A program made the position numbers and the translations under genes. The notes beneath the pieces were generated by a model. That model ran no database searches, was not told where the DNA came from, and was given only the letters and a program-made list of their open reading frames with translations. Below are positions 9,072 to 19,427 of a DNA stretch of 64,000 nucleotides, piece after piece (positions within the stretch are counted from its first letter, which is position 1; every line of letters begins with the position of its first letter). Origin of the DNA: Streptomyces sp. YIM 121038 (GTDB lineage: Bacteria > Actinomycetota > Actinomycetes > Streptomycetales > Streptomycetaceae); assembly GCF_006088715.1 (NCBI RefSeq), contig NZ_CP030771.1, forward strand, positions 4,092,001 to 4,156,000, in the 5' to 3' direction.

Positions 9072-9905
9072 TCACTCGACGAAGAGGCCGCGCTCGGCCG
9101 CCCCCACGTCGAACTCCTCCAGGCGCGCCTGCGCGTCGGGCAGCGCGTCGCACATGGCCTCCAGGAGCGCCCGGCCGAGCAGCATGGGGGCGCAGGCCGT
9201 GTCGAAGGCGAGGCCGGTGCCGACGGCGGCGGGCAGCAGCAGGTCGGAGTGCGCGGCCACGGGCGCGAAGGCGGAGTCGGCGACGGTGACGACGGTCAGG
9301 CCCGCGGCCCGGGCGTGGGCGAGGGCGTCCACGACCTCGCGCGGGTGCCGGGGCAGCGCGAAGCAGAGCAGGGCGTCGGCCCCGGCGCGCACGGCCGCGT
9401 CCAGGCGGTCGGTGAGCATGGAGCCGCCCTCGTCGAGCAGCCGCACGTCGGGGTGGACCTTCGCGGCGAAGTACGAGAAGCCGTAGGCCTGGGAGGCGGC
9501 GGCCCGCAGGCCGAGGACCGGCAGCGGGCGGGAAGCGGCCAGGAGGCGGCCCGCGCGTTCGACGGGCGCGGGGTCGGCGAGGACGGCCGCGAGGTGGCGC
9601 AGGTTCTCGATCTCCGCCTCGACGGCCTGCTGGTACTCGTTCGCCGCGGCGTCCTCCGGCGCCTCCGCGGGGGCCACGTCGCGCAGGTGGCGCCGCAGCG
9701 CCGGGTAGCCGTCGAAGCCGAGCGCGACCGCGAAGCGGGTCACGGACGGCTGGCTGACACCCGCGAGTTCGGCCAGCTCGACGCTGGACAGGAAGGGCGC
9801 GTCGGCGGCGCGCCGCACCATGCAGTGGGCGATGCGGCGCTGCGTCGGCGTGAGCCGGTGCCCCTCGAAGAGCGCCTGAAGCCGTGCCGCTGGACTGTCA
9901 CTCAT
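9072..9905 (-). CDS. RpiR/MurR-family transcriptional regulator with SIS domain
   Basis: 277 residues from ATG 9905, which has a good GAGGAG upstream. Residues about 1-75 form the N-terminal HTH (SSVELAELAGVSQPSVTRFAVALGFDGYPALRRHL) typical of RpiR regulators. The rest is a sugar-isomerase fold (residues about 115-250), which in this family senses phosphosugars or other small metabolites. The gene is divergent from the NCS1 permease gene, with 116 bp between the starts, so it most likely controls that permease and itself. Its stop is only 7 bp from the hutI stop, in convergent orientation. A role in hut control is possible but has no direct support. Confidence 0.88.
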   Translation of the reverse strand: MSDSPAARLQALFEGHRLTPTQRRIAHCMVRRAADAPFLSSVELAELAGVSQPSVTRFAVALGFDGYPALRRHLRDVAPAEAPEDAAANEYQQAVEAEIENLRHLAAVLADPAPVERAGRLLAASRPLPVLGLRAAASQAYGFSYFAAKVHPDVRLLDEGGSMLTDRLDAAVRAGADALLCFALPRHPREVVDALAHARAAGLTVVTVADSAFAPVAAHSDLLLPAAVGTGLAFDTACAPMLLGRALLEAMCDALPDAQARLEEFDVGAAERGLFVE

Positions 9906-10021
9906 GCCGGACTCCTCACGCCGCTCCCGCTCCTGTCGCCACCCGACCATTGACAAAGTATTCAGCAAACCAGAACTCTGCATGACCATATACAGTCCGG
10001 CGAGGCGAGGACCGGCGCACC
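9906..10021. promoter_or_regulatory. Divergent intergenic control region of rpiR-like and permease genes
   Basis: This 116-bp gap is clearly richer in A and T than the surroundings at 9945-9995 and contains ttgaca at 9950-9955 and tatacagt at 9989-9996. I could not fit an unambiguous -35/-10 pair with standard spacing on either strand. It should hold both promoters and the operator of the RpiR-type regulator. Confidence 0.4.
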
Positions 10022-11434
10022 ATGACGGAGTCACCCAAGTCCCTGGTGGAGCAGCGCTCCATCGACGTCGTACCGGACGCCGAGCGGCACGGCAGCCCGG
10101 TCAGCCAGTTCACGCTCTGGCTCGGCGCGAACCTCCAGATCACGGCGGTCGTCACGGGCGCGCTCGCCGTCGTCTTCGGCGGCGACGTGGTGTGGTCGAT
10201 CGTGGGCCTCGCCCTCGGCAACGTGCTCGGCGGCGCCGTCATGGCCCTGCACTCCGCGCAGGGCCCCCGGCTCGGGCTGCCCCAGATGATCCAGTCCCGG
10301 GCCCAGTTCGGGGTGCGCGGCGCCGTCGTGCCGCTGCTCCTCGTGATCCTGATGTACGTCGGCTTCTTCGCCAGCGGCAGCGTGCTCGCCGGGCAGGCCA
10401 CCGCCGAGCTGACGCACACCGGCGACACCACCGGGATCGTCCTCTTCGCGGTGGTCACGGCGGTGACGGCCACGGTCGGCTACCGCGTGATCCACGTCCT
10501 CGGCCGGATCGCGAGCGTGGTCTGCGCGCTCGCCTTCGTCTACCTCGGCATCCGCCTCCTGGACCGCGTCGACCTCGCGGACCTGCTCGCGGACGCCCGC
10601 TTCGACCTGCCGGTCTTCCTGCTCGCGGTGTCGCTCTCGGCGTCGTGGCAGCTGGCGTTCGGCCCGTACGTCGCGGACTACTCGCGCTATCTGCCGCGCA
10701 CGACGTCGGCCCGCGCCACGTTCTGGTGGACCCTGTCCGGCTCGGCGCTCGGCTCCCAGTGGTCCATGACGTTCGGCGTGCTGGTGGCGGCCGGCGCGGG
10801 CGGGGCGTTCATGGACCACCAGGTCGAGTACGTCGTGGGGCTCGGCGGGACCGGCCTCGTGGCCTCGCTCCTGTACTTCGTGATCGCGCTCGGCAAGCTG
10901 ACCATCAACGTGCTCAACACGTACGGCGGCTTCATGTCGATGGTCACCGGCATCGGCGGCTTCCGCGGCCGGAAGACGCTCTCGCCGCGCGGGCGGGCCG
11001 CGTACATCGGTCTGATCATGGTCGCGGGCACCGCGGTGGCGCTCCTCGGCAAGGACAGCTTCCTGACGTCCTTCAAGGACTTCCTGCTGTTCCTGCTGAC
11101 GTTCTTCACCCCGTGGTCCGCGATCAACCTGGTCGACTACTACCTGATCTCCAAGGAGCGGTACGACATCCCGGCCCTGTTCGACCCGCACGGCCGGTAC
11201 GGCGCCTGGCGCTGGGACGCGCTCGCCGTCTACGGGGTCGGCCTCCTGGCCCAACTCCCGTTCCTCGTCACGCACTTCTACACCGGGCCGCTGGTGGACT
11301 CCCTCGGCGGCGCCGACGTCTCCTGGATCGTGGGGCTCGTGGTCCCGGCCCTCCTGTACTGGCTGCTCGCCCGGCGCGACCCGGACCACGCGCCGGCGGA
11401 CGGGGGCCTCGCCCAGGACGGAATGGGGGGTTAG
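10022..11434 (+). CDS. NCS1-family nucleobase/allantoin-type permease
   Basis: 470 residues with about twelve hydrophobic segments. Typical NCS1 features are SQFTLWLGANLQ before the first helix, the QGPRLGLPQMIQSRAQFG segment, the substrate-site region FGPYVADYSRYLP in helix 6, and NVLNTYGGFMS followed by FTPWSAINLVDYY. The family carries cytosine, purines, uracil, hydantoins, thiamine or allantoin with H+ or Na+. The RpiR regulator is divergent, and an allantoate-type hydrolase lies 4 kb away, so a nucleobase or ureide is plausible. The sequence does not fix the substrate. Confidence 0.87.
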   Translation: MTESPKSLVEQRSIDVVPDAERHGSPVSQFTLWLGANLQITAVVTGALAVVFGGDVVWSIVGLALGNVLGGAVMALHSAQGPRLGLPQMIQSRAQFGVRGAVVPLLLVILMYVGFFASGSVLAGQATAELTHTGDTTGIVLFAVVTAVTATVGYRVIHVLGRIASVVCALAFVYLGIRLLDRVDLADLLADARFDLPVFLLAVSLSASWQLAFGPYVADYSRYLPRTTSARATFWWTLSGSALGSQWSMTFGVLVAAGAGGAFMDHQVEYVVGLGGTGLVASLLYFVIALGKLTINVLNTYGGFMSMVTGIGGFRGRKTLSPRGRAAYIGLIMVAGTAVALLGKDSFLTSFKDFLLFLLTFFTPWSAINLVDYYLISKERYDIPALFDPHGRYGAWRWDALAVYGVGLLAQLPFLVTHFYTGPLVDSLGGADVSWIVGLVVPALLYWLLARRDPDHAPADGGLAQDGMGG

Positions 11435-11475
11435 CCCCACTGTCCGGGGGCCGCGGGCTGCGTACCGTAAGGGGT

Positions 11476-11904
11476 ATGGAAGCCACACGTGACGCCGAAC
11501 TCAAGAAGGAACTCGACGCCGCCTTGCACGCGCGCAAGGACCTCGGCGAGGAGTACGAGTCCGCGCTCGTCGACTCGTTCCTCGAAAAGGTCGAGAAGCG
11601 CCTGGACGGGACGATCGACCGGCAGATGCGCCGTCACCTGGCCGAACAGCAGATGATCATGGCCCGTAGCGCCCGCAACCCCGCCAGCGGAGTCGACTCC
11701 TGGGGCGAGCGCTTCGGCTTCGGCATCGTCTCGCTCATCCTCGCGATCCCCCTCTCGGCGATCGGCGTGGTGAACGCGGGGCTGTCCGGCCTCTTCGTGA
11801 CGTGGTTCGGCATCGTCGGCGTCAACGCGGTCCACGCCGCGCGCGGCACGGGCCTCCTCCCCTTCCTCCGCCGCTCCCCCCGCAAGCCCGACTGGGAAGA
11901 CTGA
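11476..11904 (+). CDS. Conserved small membrane protein, function unknown
   Basis: 142 residues. The N-terminal half (1-75) is charged and helical (ELKKELDAALHARKDLG, then FLEKVEKRLDGTIDRQMRRHL), followed by one or two hydrophobic segments at about 83-120 (FGIVSLILAIPLSAIGVVNA, then GLFVTWFGIVGV) and a basic tail. This layout, a cytoplasmic coiled segment plus a short membrane hairpin, is common among conserved actinobacterial hypothetical proteins. Its start lies 41 bp after the permease gene and it may be co-transcribed. AAGGGG lies only two bases from the ATG, so initiation may be leaderless or the site weak. Confidence 0.7.
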   Translation: MEATRDAELKKELDAALHARKDLGEEYESALVDSFLEKVEKRLDGTIDRQMRRHLAEQQMIMARSARNPASGVDSWGERFGFGIVSLILAIPLSAIGVVNAGLSGLFVTWFGIVGVNAVHAARGTGLLPFLRRSPRKPDWED

Positions 11905-12274
11905 CCCCAGCCGAAGCCCCCAGCCCGTCCGCAAGCCTCCAGCCCGTCCGGCGTTTGAGGACAAGCGCGGTAGCGCGGTGCAGTGAGGGCGCCCGACGAC
12001 AGGGCGAGCCGGCGAACGGGCAGGGGCCCGGAAACAGCGCCCGCGCATAGCGCGGGGACCGCCGCACCCCCGGCAGCGCCGGAGGGCGGGACGACGGCGG
12101 TCCCCGCGGGGACGGGCGCGCAGGTCAGGGCCGAGCGCTCGCGTCCGGGCGCCGCTGGAGGTCCGGGAGCCGCTCCGGAAGTCCTGACGCCGACACCCCC
12201 TACGGTGCCCGACCCGTGTTAAGGGGGTGCTGCGCGGACGTGTCGCGTGCGTACCGGTTCCGCGAAGTCCGGGC
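11905..12274. other. Non-coding gap with repeat remnants between convergent genes
   Basis: No convincing gene is present. At 11937-11965 it contains one arm of the dispersed motif cagcccgtccggcgtttgag, without the usual opposite arm, preceded by a partial duplicate (agcccgtccgcaagcctcc). Short open frames here lack codon bias and ribosome sites. Confidence 0.6.
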
Positions 12275-13666
<1,392 letters not shown>

Positions 13667-13885
13667 GTTGTCTCCGTGTATCCGGCCGGGTATCCGGGGC
13701 GCGACGTCGTGAGGGCATGGCTGCTCGCACGAGGTGTTCGTATTTCGGTTTTCGGTAACCGTCAGACTACGGGGCCATCTGCCCGAGTCACCTCCTCTCA
13801 CGATTGGCCGACCGTCCCGACGGGGCAATGAGTGGATGTAAGGGACGAACGGCTCCACAGGGACCTGGCAGAGGTGACAGCGGGG

Positions 13886-14899
13886 ATGTCGAGGGCGAGG
13901 GTGGCGCGGCGCATCGCCGCGGGCGCGGCGTACGGCGGCGGAGGCATCGGGCTGCTCGGCGCGGCCACGGTCGGGATCGTCCTCGCCGAGGTGCAGCTGG
14001 CCAAGCGGTCCGTGGGCAACGGCGGACACGGGACGCCGCCGCGGGCCGACGGACGGTACGGGGCGGCCTTCGCGGCGCGGGCCGCGTGCGGGGAGCCGCT
14101 GCGGTTCGCGATGCTCGGGGACTCCACGGCCGCGGGCCTCGGCGTGCACCGGGCCCGGCAGACGCCCGCCGCGCTGCTGGCGTCCGGGCTCGCCGCGGTG
14201 GCCGAGCGGCCGGTGGACCTGCGGGTCGTGGCCAAGGCCGGGGCGCAGTCCGACGACCTCGACCGGCAGGTGACGCTGGTCCTGTCCGACGAGACGGGCT
14301 GGCTGCCCGACGTGTGCGTCCTGATGATCGGGGCCAACGACGTGACGCACCGGATGCCGCCGACGCGGTCGGTGCGGCTGCTCGCGTCGGCGGTGCGCAG
14401 ACTGCGTACCGCGGGCGCCGAGGTGGTCGTCGGCACGTGTCCCGACCTCGGCACGATCGAGCCCGTCTACCAGCCGCTGCGGTGGCTGGCCCGCCGGGTG
14501 TCGCGGCAGCTGGCCGCCGCGCAGACGATCGGCGTGGTCGAGCAGGGCGGCCGCACGGTGTCGCTCGGCGACCTGCTCGGCCCGGAGTTCGCCGCGAACC
14601 CCCGCGAACTGTTCGGCCCCGACAACTACCACCCGTCCGCGGAGGGGTACGCCACGGCGGCGATGGCGGTCCTGCCCACGCTCTGCGCGGCGCTCGGCCT
14701 GTGGCCGGAGGAGGAGCGCCCCGACGTGTCGCGGCGCGAGGGCTTCCTGCCGGTGGCCCGGGCGGCCGCGCGGGCCGCCTCCGAAGGCGGCACGGAAGTG
14801 ACCGGAGCAATGCCCTCCGGCCCACGCGGCCCCTTCGCCCTCCTCAAGCGCAGGCGCCGCCGCCGGATCCAGACGCCGGACCCGACGCCGATCGCCTGA
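13886..14899 (+). CDS. SGNH/GDSL-family hydrolase, membrane-anchored or secreted
   Basis: 337 residues from ATG 13886. The four SGNH blocks are visible: FAMLGDSTAAGLG (Ser nucleophile), the Gly of AKAGAQSDDL, MIGANDVTHR (Asn) and a C-terminal DNYHPSAEGY (Asp and His). Residues about 10-40 are hydrophobic, so the enzyme is probably exported or anchored. It would hydrolyse an ester or acyl substrate not predictable from sequence. An earlier GTG at 13832 extends the frame by 18 codons, but those codons are full of A or T in the third position, unlike the gene, so I prefer 13886. The C-terminus ends with an Arg/Lys-rich tail (LLKRRRRRR). Confidence 0.85.
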   Translation: MSRARVARRIAAGAAYGGGGIGLLGAATVGIVLAEVQLAKRSVGNGGHGTPPRADGRYGAAFAARAACGEPLRFAMLGDSTAAGLGVHRARQTPAALLASGLAAVAERPVDLRVVAKAGAQSDDLDRQVTLVLSDETGWLPDVCVLMIGANDVTHRMPPTRSVRLLASAVRRLRTAGAEVVVGTCPDLGTIEPVYQPLRWLARRVSRQLAAAQTIGVVEQGGRTVSLGDLLGPEFAANPRELFGPDNYHPSAEGYATAAMAVLPTLCAALGLWPEEERPDVSRREGFLPVARAAARAASEGGTEVTGAMPSGPRGPFALLKRRRRRRIQTPDPTPIA

Positions 14900-14982
14900 C
14901 GGCGGGCAACCCGGCCGCCGCGCCGCGCTCCGCGCCTGCTCGGCTGCGCTCGCTGGAATATGCCGCGACAGGGCCGTCGGGC

Positions 14983-15064
14983 GCCTGCGGACCCTTGGTG
15001 GCTGATCGCGCCCACGCGGCGGAGCCGCACAGGGGCACAGTCCCGCGCCCCTTTCGGGGCGCCA
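14983..15064 (+). repeat. Dispersed hairpin element, copy 2 (longer variant)
   Basis: Begins with cctgcgg and ttggtggctgatcgcg as in the other copies, then has an insertion of about 25 bases (cccacgcggcggagccgcac and following), and ends with cccgcgcccctttcggggcg. It fills much of the gap between the SGNH hydrolase gene and the thiolase gene and could act as a terminator. Confidence 0.65.
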
Positions 15065-15179
15065 CGCTGAGCGCTCGCTTAGAAATGCGGCCCGCGTCAC
15101 AGTCCGGGCCCCGTGACCCTCACCATACGGGCGGGTAACTTCCCCTTAAGCCCTCCCCGTTACCCCCTGGAGCCCCGTG

Positions 15180-16400
15180 ATGCCCGAAGCCGTGATCGTC
15201 TCCGCCGCCCGCTCCCCCATCGGCCGTGCCTTCAAGGGCTCGCTCAAGGAGCTCCGCCCCGACGACCTGACGGCCACGATCGTCCGGGCCGCCCTCGACA
15301 AGATCCCCGCGCTCGACCCCAGGGACATCGACGACCTCATGCTGGGCTGCGGTCTGCCCGGCGGCGAGCAGGGCCACAACCTCGGCCGGATCGTGGCCGT
15401 GCAGATGGGCATGGACCACCTGCCGGGCTGCACCATCACCCGCTACTGTTCCTCGTCCCTCCAGACGTCCCGCATGGCCCTGCACGCCATCAAGGCGGGC
15501 GAGGGCGACGTCTTCGTCTCGGCGGGCGTGGAGATGGTGTCCCGCAGCGTCAAGGGCAGCAGCGACGGCCAGCCCGACACCCACAACCCGCTCTTCGCCG
15601 ACGCCGAGGCCCGCACCGCCGAGCGCGCCCAGCAGACGGACACCGACTGGCACGACCCCCGCGAGGACGGCCTCGTGCCGGACGCGTACATCGCGATGGG
15701 CCAGACCGCGGAGAACCTCGCCCGGCTCAAGGGCGTCACCCGCCAGGACATGGACGAGTTCGGCGTACGGTCCCAGAACCTCGCCGAGGAGGCCCTCAAG
15801 AACGGCTTCTGGCAGCGCGAGATCACCCCGGTGACGCTGCCCGACGGCACGGTCGTCGCCAAGGACGACGGCCCGCGCGCGGGCGTCACCATGGAGGGCG
15901 TCGCGGGCCTCAAGCCGGTCTTCCGCCCGGACGGGCTCGTCACGGCGGGCAACTGCTGCCCGCTGAACGACGGCGCCGCCGCCCTCGTGATCATGTCCGA
16001 CACCAAGGCCCGCGAGCTCGGCCTGACCCCGCTGGCCCGGATCGTGTCGACCGGCGTCTCCGCGCTCTCCCCCGAGATCATGGGCCTCGGCCCGGTCGAG
16101 GCCAGCAAGCAGGCCCTGCGGCGGGCCGGGCTCACGATCTCCGACATCGACCTCGTCGAGATCAACGAGGCCTTCGCCGCCCAGGTCATCCCCTCCTACC
16201 GCGACCTGGACATCCCCCTCGACAAGCTGAACGTCAACGGCGGCGCGATCGCCGTGGGCCACCCCTTCGGCATGACCGGCGCCCGCATCACCGGCACGCT
16301 GATCAACAGCCTCCAGTTCCACGACAAGCAGTTCGGCCTGGAGACCATGTGCGTCGGCGGCGGCCAGGGCATGGCCATGGTGATCGAGCGCCTCAGCTGA
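15180..16400 (+). CDS. Acetyl-CoA C-acyltransferase (thiolase)
   Basis: 406 residues from ATG 15180, with CTGGAG upstream; a GTG directly before it is less well placed. The nucleophilic cysteine is in [21 protein letters not shown] near residue 90, EINEAFAAQ and [19 protein letters not shown] supply the second active-site loop with its histidine, and [12 protein letters not shown] carries the second cysteine. The full length and motif set fit degradative thiolases that cleave 3-ketoacyl-CoA in fatty acid beta-oxidation; biosynthetic acetoacetyl-CoA formation is also chemically possible. The nearest beta-oxidation partner (a FadB-type protein) is not in the window. Confidence 0.93.
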   Translation: MPEAVIVSAARSPIGRAFKGSLKELRPDDLTATIVRAALDKIPALDPRDIDDLMLGCGLPGGEQGHNLGRIVAVQMGMDHLPGCTITRYCSSSLQTSRMALHAIKAGEGDVFVSAGVEMVSRSVKGSSDGQPDTHNPLFADAEARTAERAQQTDTDWHDPREDGLVPDAYIAMGQTAENLARLKGVTRQDMDEFGVRSQNLAEEALKNGFWQREITPVTLPDGTVVAKDDGPRAGVTMEGVAGLKPVFRPDGLVTAGNCCPLNDGAAALVIMSDTKARELGLTPLARIVSTGVSALSPEIMGLGPVEASKQALRRAGLTISDIDLVEINEAFAAQVIPSYRDLDIPLDKLNVNGGAIAVGHPFGMTGARITGTLINSLQFHDKQFGLETMCVGGGQGMAMVIERLS

Positions 16401-16483
16401 CGCGCCGGACCCGCGCCCGGGGCCGCCCGTCTCACCCACCGGGAAACGGCGGCACCTCCGCCCCCTCCACACATTCGTGACCC

Positions 16484-16522
16484 AATCTCCCCCAGGATGT
16501 GACCAATCTCCTGGGGGAGATT
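16484..16522. terminator. 14-bp perfect hairpin downstream of thiolase
   Basis: aatctcccccagga (16484-16497) is the exact inverse of tcctgggggagatt (16509-16522), with an 11-base loop. It lies 84 bp past the thiolase stop. There is no T-run, so it is either an intrinsic terminator of the actinobacterial type without U-tail or an operator. The loop and left arm share the short direct repeat gtgacc(c)aatctcc. Confidence 0.6.
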
Positions 16523-16669
16523 CATCTGCCCAGGTCAGCGCGGATCCACTGATAAACACCGGGCCGAAAGTCCTGTCCAATTCGTGACGTAATGCACTGA
16601 CAGGGGGATGGTGCAGGCTTCAAGCTGATGTAGTAAGTCGGGGGTCGACTTGAAACCGGGAGTACGTCA

Positions 16670-17482
16670 GTGAGCGCCATGAGTCTTGCCTTGCTGCTCT
16701 CCGCGGCCGCCGCCACGGCCGTGGGCGCCGCGTCCCTGCACACCGTGCGGGGCCTGCGGCAGCAGATCACCGACCTGCGCACCGAGCTCTCCGAGAGCCA
16801 CGCCGCGGCCGGTGGCCGGGCCACGGTGCCGGCCGCCCGCACCACGGTGGACACCGACGAGATACGCGCCGCGGTCGCCGACGCCCTCGCCGAGGAGCGG
16901 GAGCGGGAGCTGGCCGAGGCGCGCGCGTTCTGGGCCGCGCAGGAGGCCCGTGACATCGCGGACGCCCCCTCGCTGCTCGGCGGTCTTCCGGAGAGCATCG
17001 CGGACGAGCTGTTCCTGCCGCGCCAGGCCGATCTGGCGGGTCTGGAATCGGACAGTCTCGAACCGGTCGTGGAGCCCTTCGCCGACCCCGACGAGTTCGC
17101 GGGCGACTCCGCGGAGCTGGCCGCGGCCCGCCGCCGCCACCCCTCGCACCCCGACTTCGTCCCGGTGCAGTCCCCCGCCTACACCGACCACGAGCGCACG
17201 GTGGCCTGCCTGGAGGAGCTCGCCGACGCCCGCACCGCCCTCGCCGACGTCCGCCCGGGGCCGCTCGGCACCCTCGACGTGTACGTCTTCGCGGACGGCA
17301 CGACGCTGTGCATGACCCCCGGCCACCGCGAGACCGCGGAGCTGCTCGCCGCGGCCCTGCGCGACGGCCGGGCCCCGGTCCTGCTCGGCGGCTCCGGCGT
17401 CTCGGGCGCGTACGCACTGACGTTCGCCTGTGGTACGGAGAACGTCTACATCCTGGCGGACCGCGTCATCGCCTCGGTCTGA
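16670..17482 (+). CDS. Hypothetical protein with N-terminal membrane anchor
   Basis: 270 residues, not assigned to a family. Residues 2-23 are a hydrophobic helix (MSLALLLSAAAATAVGAA), followed by a predicted coiled-coil with many Arg and Glu (about 25-100), and a folded C-terminal domain (about 155-270) with a strand-rich look: LDVYVFADGTTLCMTPGHRE, then ALTFACGTENVYILADRVIAS. The layout suggests a membrane-tethered cytoplasmic protein. GGGAG lies 11 bases before the GTG start at 16670; ATG 16679 is an alternative. It is upstream of two more small genes but transcription with them is unlikely because the next is on the other strand. Confidence 0.75.
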   Translation: MSAMSLALLLSAAAATAVGAASLHTVRGLRQQITDLRTELSESHAAAGGRATVPAARTTVDTDEIRAAVADALAEERERELAEARAFWAAQEARDIADAPSLLGGLPESIADELFLPRQADLAGLESDSLEPVVEPFADPDEFAGDSAELAAARRRHPSHPDFVPVQSPAYTDHERTVACLEELADARTALADVRPGPLGTLDVYVFADGTTLCMTPGHRETAELLAAALRDGRAPVLLGGSGVSGAYALTFACGTENVYILADRVIASV

Positions 17483-17517
17483 GGAACGGGCCGCGGCCCG
17501 CCGACCCCCGGCCGCGG

Positions 17518-17829
17518 TCACACCCCGGCCCGCGCCAGCGCCTCCTCCACCAGACGTACCGCCTCCGTCAGCTCCCCCTCGTCCCGCAGGACGACCGCCA
17601 GGTCACGGCCCGCCACGGTGATCTGGTCGGCGGCCGCGAACATCCCGGCGTCCGGCATCAGCCGGGGCTCGGCCTCCGGCGCCTCGTTGAGCTGGGCCCG
17701 CACCGCCAACTCTCGGGCGAGTGCCAGGGCTTCGGCGGCCGCGCCGCGCTGCAGACGGGACTGGGGCGCGGCCCGCAGCCGGTCGGCGAACCGGTCCACG
17801 GCGGCGATCAAAGGCGTCGTATCGAACAC
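17518..17829 (-). CDS. Small conserved helical protein, function unknown
   Basis: 103 residues, almost entirely helical, rich in Ala, Leu and charged residues (RFADRLRAAPQSRLQRGAAA, ALALARELAVRAQLNEAPEA). No signal peptide, membrane segment or known catalytic motif is visible. Codon use is typical of the neighbouring genes, which supports a real gene. It is convergent with the preceding hypothetical gene and divergent from the DUF4287 gene, 101 bp between starts. Confidence 0.7.
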   Translation of the reverse strand: MFDTTPLIAAVDRFADRLRAAPQSRLQRGAAAEALALARELAVRAQLNEAPEAEPRLMPDAGMFAAADQITVAGRDLAVVLRDEGELTEAVRLVEEALARAGV

Positions 17830-17930
17830 ACCGCGACCCTATGCGCCGAGCCGGGACTGTTGCCAATGTCCGAACGCTCAGGCACGGTGGCGTGAAGGAC
17901 GGACCACATCGAACGCGTCCGGAGGCGCCG

Positions 17931-18161
17931 ATGTCCCAAGTCTTCTCCGCGGAGACCCACCGGAATCTGCTCGCTCGTATCCCCCACTGCACCGGTCGTG
18001 AAGTCTCCGACTGGCTGCGCACCGTCGACGAGGGCCCTTCCCTCTTCCGCTTCGAGGAGAAGGTCAGCTGGCTCCGCGGCGAGCACAATCTGGCCTACGG
18101 TCACGCCAAGGCGATCATCCACGAGTACGACCTCAGGCGTGCCGCGCGCAACCTGGGCTGA
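17931..18161 (+). CDS. DUF4287 domain-containing small protein
   Basis: 76 residues starting MSQVFSAETHRNLLARIP and ending with GEHNLAYGHAKAIIHEYDLRR. This pattern (short helix, GREVSDWLRTVDE turn, W-L-R-GE-LGYGHAxAIVHE) matches the DUF4287 family of small bacterial proteins with no assigned role; longer relatives carry it before a DUF5655 domain. GGAGGCGCCG precedes ATG 17931. Confidence 0.8.
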   Translation: MSQVFSAETHRNLLARIPHCTGREVSDWLRTVDEGPSLFRFEEKVSWLRGEHNLAYGHAKAIIHEYDLRRAARNLG

Positions 18162-18227
18162 CCGGCACCCGTAGTAGTTCCGCCGTTCCCCCCCGTTCCC
18201 CCGATTCCGATCCCCACCACGACACGA

Positions 18228-18263
18228 CGAAGGGCCCGCGGACCGTGGTCCGCGGGCCCTTCG
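18228..18263. terminator. Bidirectional terminator hairpin (17-bp stem)
   Basis: cgaagggcccgcggacc (18228-18244) and its exact inverse (18247-18263) form a nearly loop-free perfect stem between the convergent DUF4287 and Bax-inhibitor-like genes. It should stop transcription from both sides. Confidence 0.8.
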
Positions 18264-18313
18264 GCCGCTGTGTCACCGACCGGCCGGTGGGGTCACCGGC
18301 GCGTCGGCGATGC

Positions 18314-19225
18314 TCAGTCGTTCCCTTGCAGGATCGCGATCAGGCGCAGGAACTCCATGTAGATCCAGACCAGCGTCATCGTGAGGCCGAAGGCGGCGAG
18401 CCAGGCCTCCTCGCGCGGGGCGCCGTACGCGATGCCGTCCTCGACCTGCTTGAAGTCCAGGGCCAGGAAGCACGCGCCGAGCAGCACGCCGATGATGCCG
18501 AACATGATGCCGAGGCCACCGCTGCGGAAGCCCAGGCCGTCGCCGCCGCCGAAGACGGAGAACAGCAGGTTCACCGCCATCAGGAGGACGAAGCCGAGGG
18601 CCGCGGCCATCACGAAGCCGTAGAAGCGGCGGTTGACGCGGATCCAGCCCGCCTTGTACGCCACCAGGACGGCGAGGAAGACGGCCATCGTGCCGAGCAC
18701 GGCCTGCATGGCCGCGCCGCTCGCGATGCGGTTGTCGACGACGCTGGAGACGACGCCGAGGAAGACGCCTTCCAGGGCGGCGTACGCCAGGATCAGCGGC
18801 GGGGACGCCTTGCGCTTGAAGGCCTGGACGAAGCCCAGGACCATCGCCACGAGGCCGGCGCCGATCGCGATGCCGTACGACTTGCTGATGTTCGCGTCGT
18901 CGACGGGGAGCAGCGCCCAGGCGAGCGCGGCCGTCACGACGAGGACACCGAGCGTGGTGGCGGTGCGCATGACGACGTCGTCCATCGTCATGCGGGTGGT
19001 CACCGGGGCGTGCGGCGGGGCGCCCTGGAGGTCCTGCTGGCCGTACGGGTTCGCCGCGTACGGGTTGGTGGGGGCCTGCTGGCCCGCTTGCGGGTTGCCC
19101 GGGGCGTACGGATTGCCCTGGGTCGCGACTGCGGGGCCCCCGGCCTGCGGCTGCGCGTTGAAGCCCGCATAGCCGTTGTCGCGGCTGAACCCCCGTCGCG
19201 AGAAGACCGGGTTGCTGCTCCTCAT
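18314..19225 (-). CDS. Bax inhibitor-1/YccA-family membrane protein
   Basis: 303 residues from ATG 19225, with a strong GGAGGAGTGAG upstream. Residues 1-85 are a soluble, Asn/Pro/Gln-rich tail (NPYAANPYGQQ). Seven hydrophobic segments follow, starting with ATTLGVLVVTAALAWALLP. The family (TMBIM) contains Ca2+ leak channels and protease-interacting proteins such as E. coli YccA. The characteristic LDFKQVEDGIAYGAPREEAW near the C-terminus carries the acidic pair of the pore. The long N-terminal extension is common in Streptomyces members. Location is the cytoplasmic membrane; the physiological role in this organism is unknown. Confidence 0.9.
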   Translation of the reverse strand: MRSSNPVFSRRGFSRDNGYAGFNAQPQAGGPAVATQGNPYAPGNPQAGQQAPTNPYAANPYGQQDLQGAPPHAPVTTRMTMDDVVMRTATTLGVLVVTAALAWALLPVDDANISKSYGIAIGAGLVAMVLGFVQAFKRKASPPLILAYAALEGVFLGVVSSVVDNRIASGAAMQAVLGTMAVFLAVLVAYKAGWIRVNRRFYGFVMAAALGFVLLMAVNLLFSVFGGGDGLGFRSGGLGIMFGIIGVLLGACFLALDFKQVEDGIAYGAPREEAWLAAFGLTMTLVWIYMEFLRLIAILQGND

Positions 19226-19427
19226 CTCACTCCTCCATGGCCACCGTGCGTGGCTTTGGTTCAAGAGTAATGCGTAGGCAAAAGGATGTGCCTAGTGCTT
19301 GGGGAGGATCTTTCCCGCCAGGTGGCGGGGGATCCCTCTCGAAATCCCCACTCTTCGCCCGGAGAACGCGCGGGACCGGGCGTGCTGTTCCCGGCCCGCC
19401 CGCGACCCCCCTATCGGGTGGTGTCGG

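Noticed and set aside
11983..12222. A 79-codon frame in the gap after the small membrane protein gene
   Set aside because: Codon third positions are not strongly biased, no ribosome site, and the peptide is Ala/Pro/Gly-rich without similarity to anything recognised.
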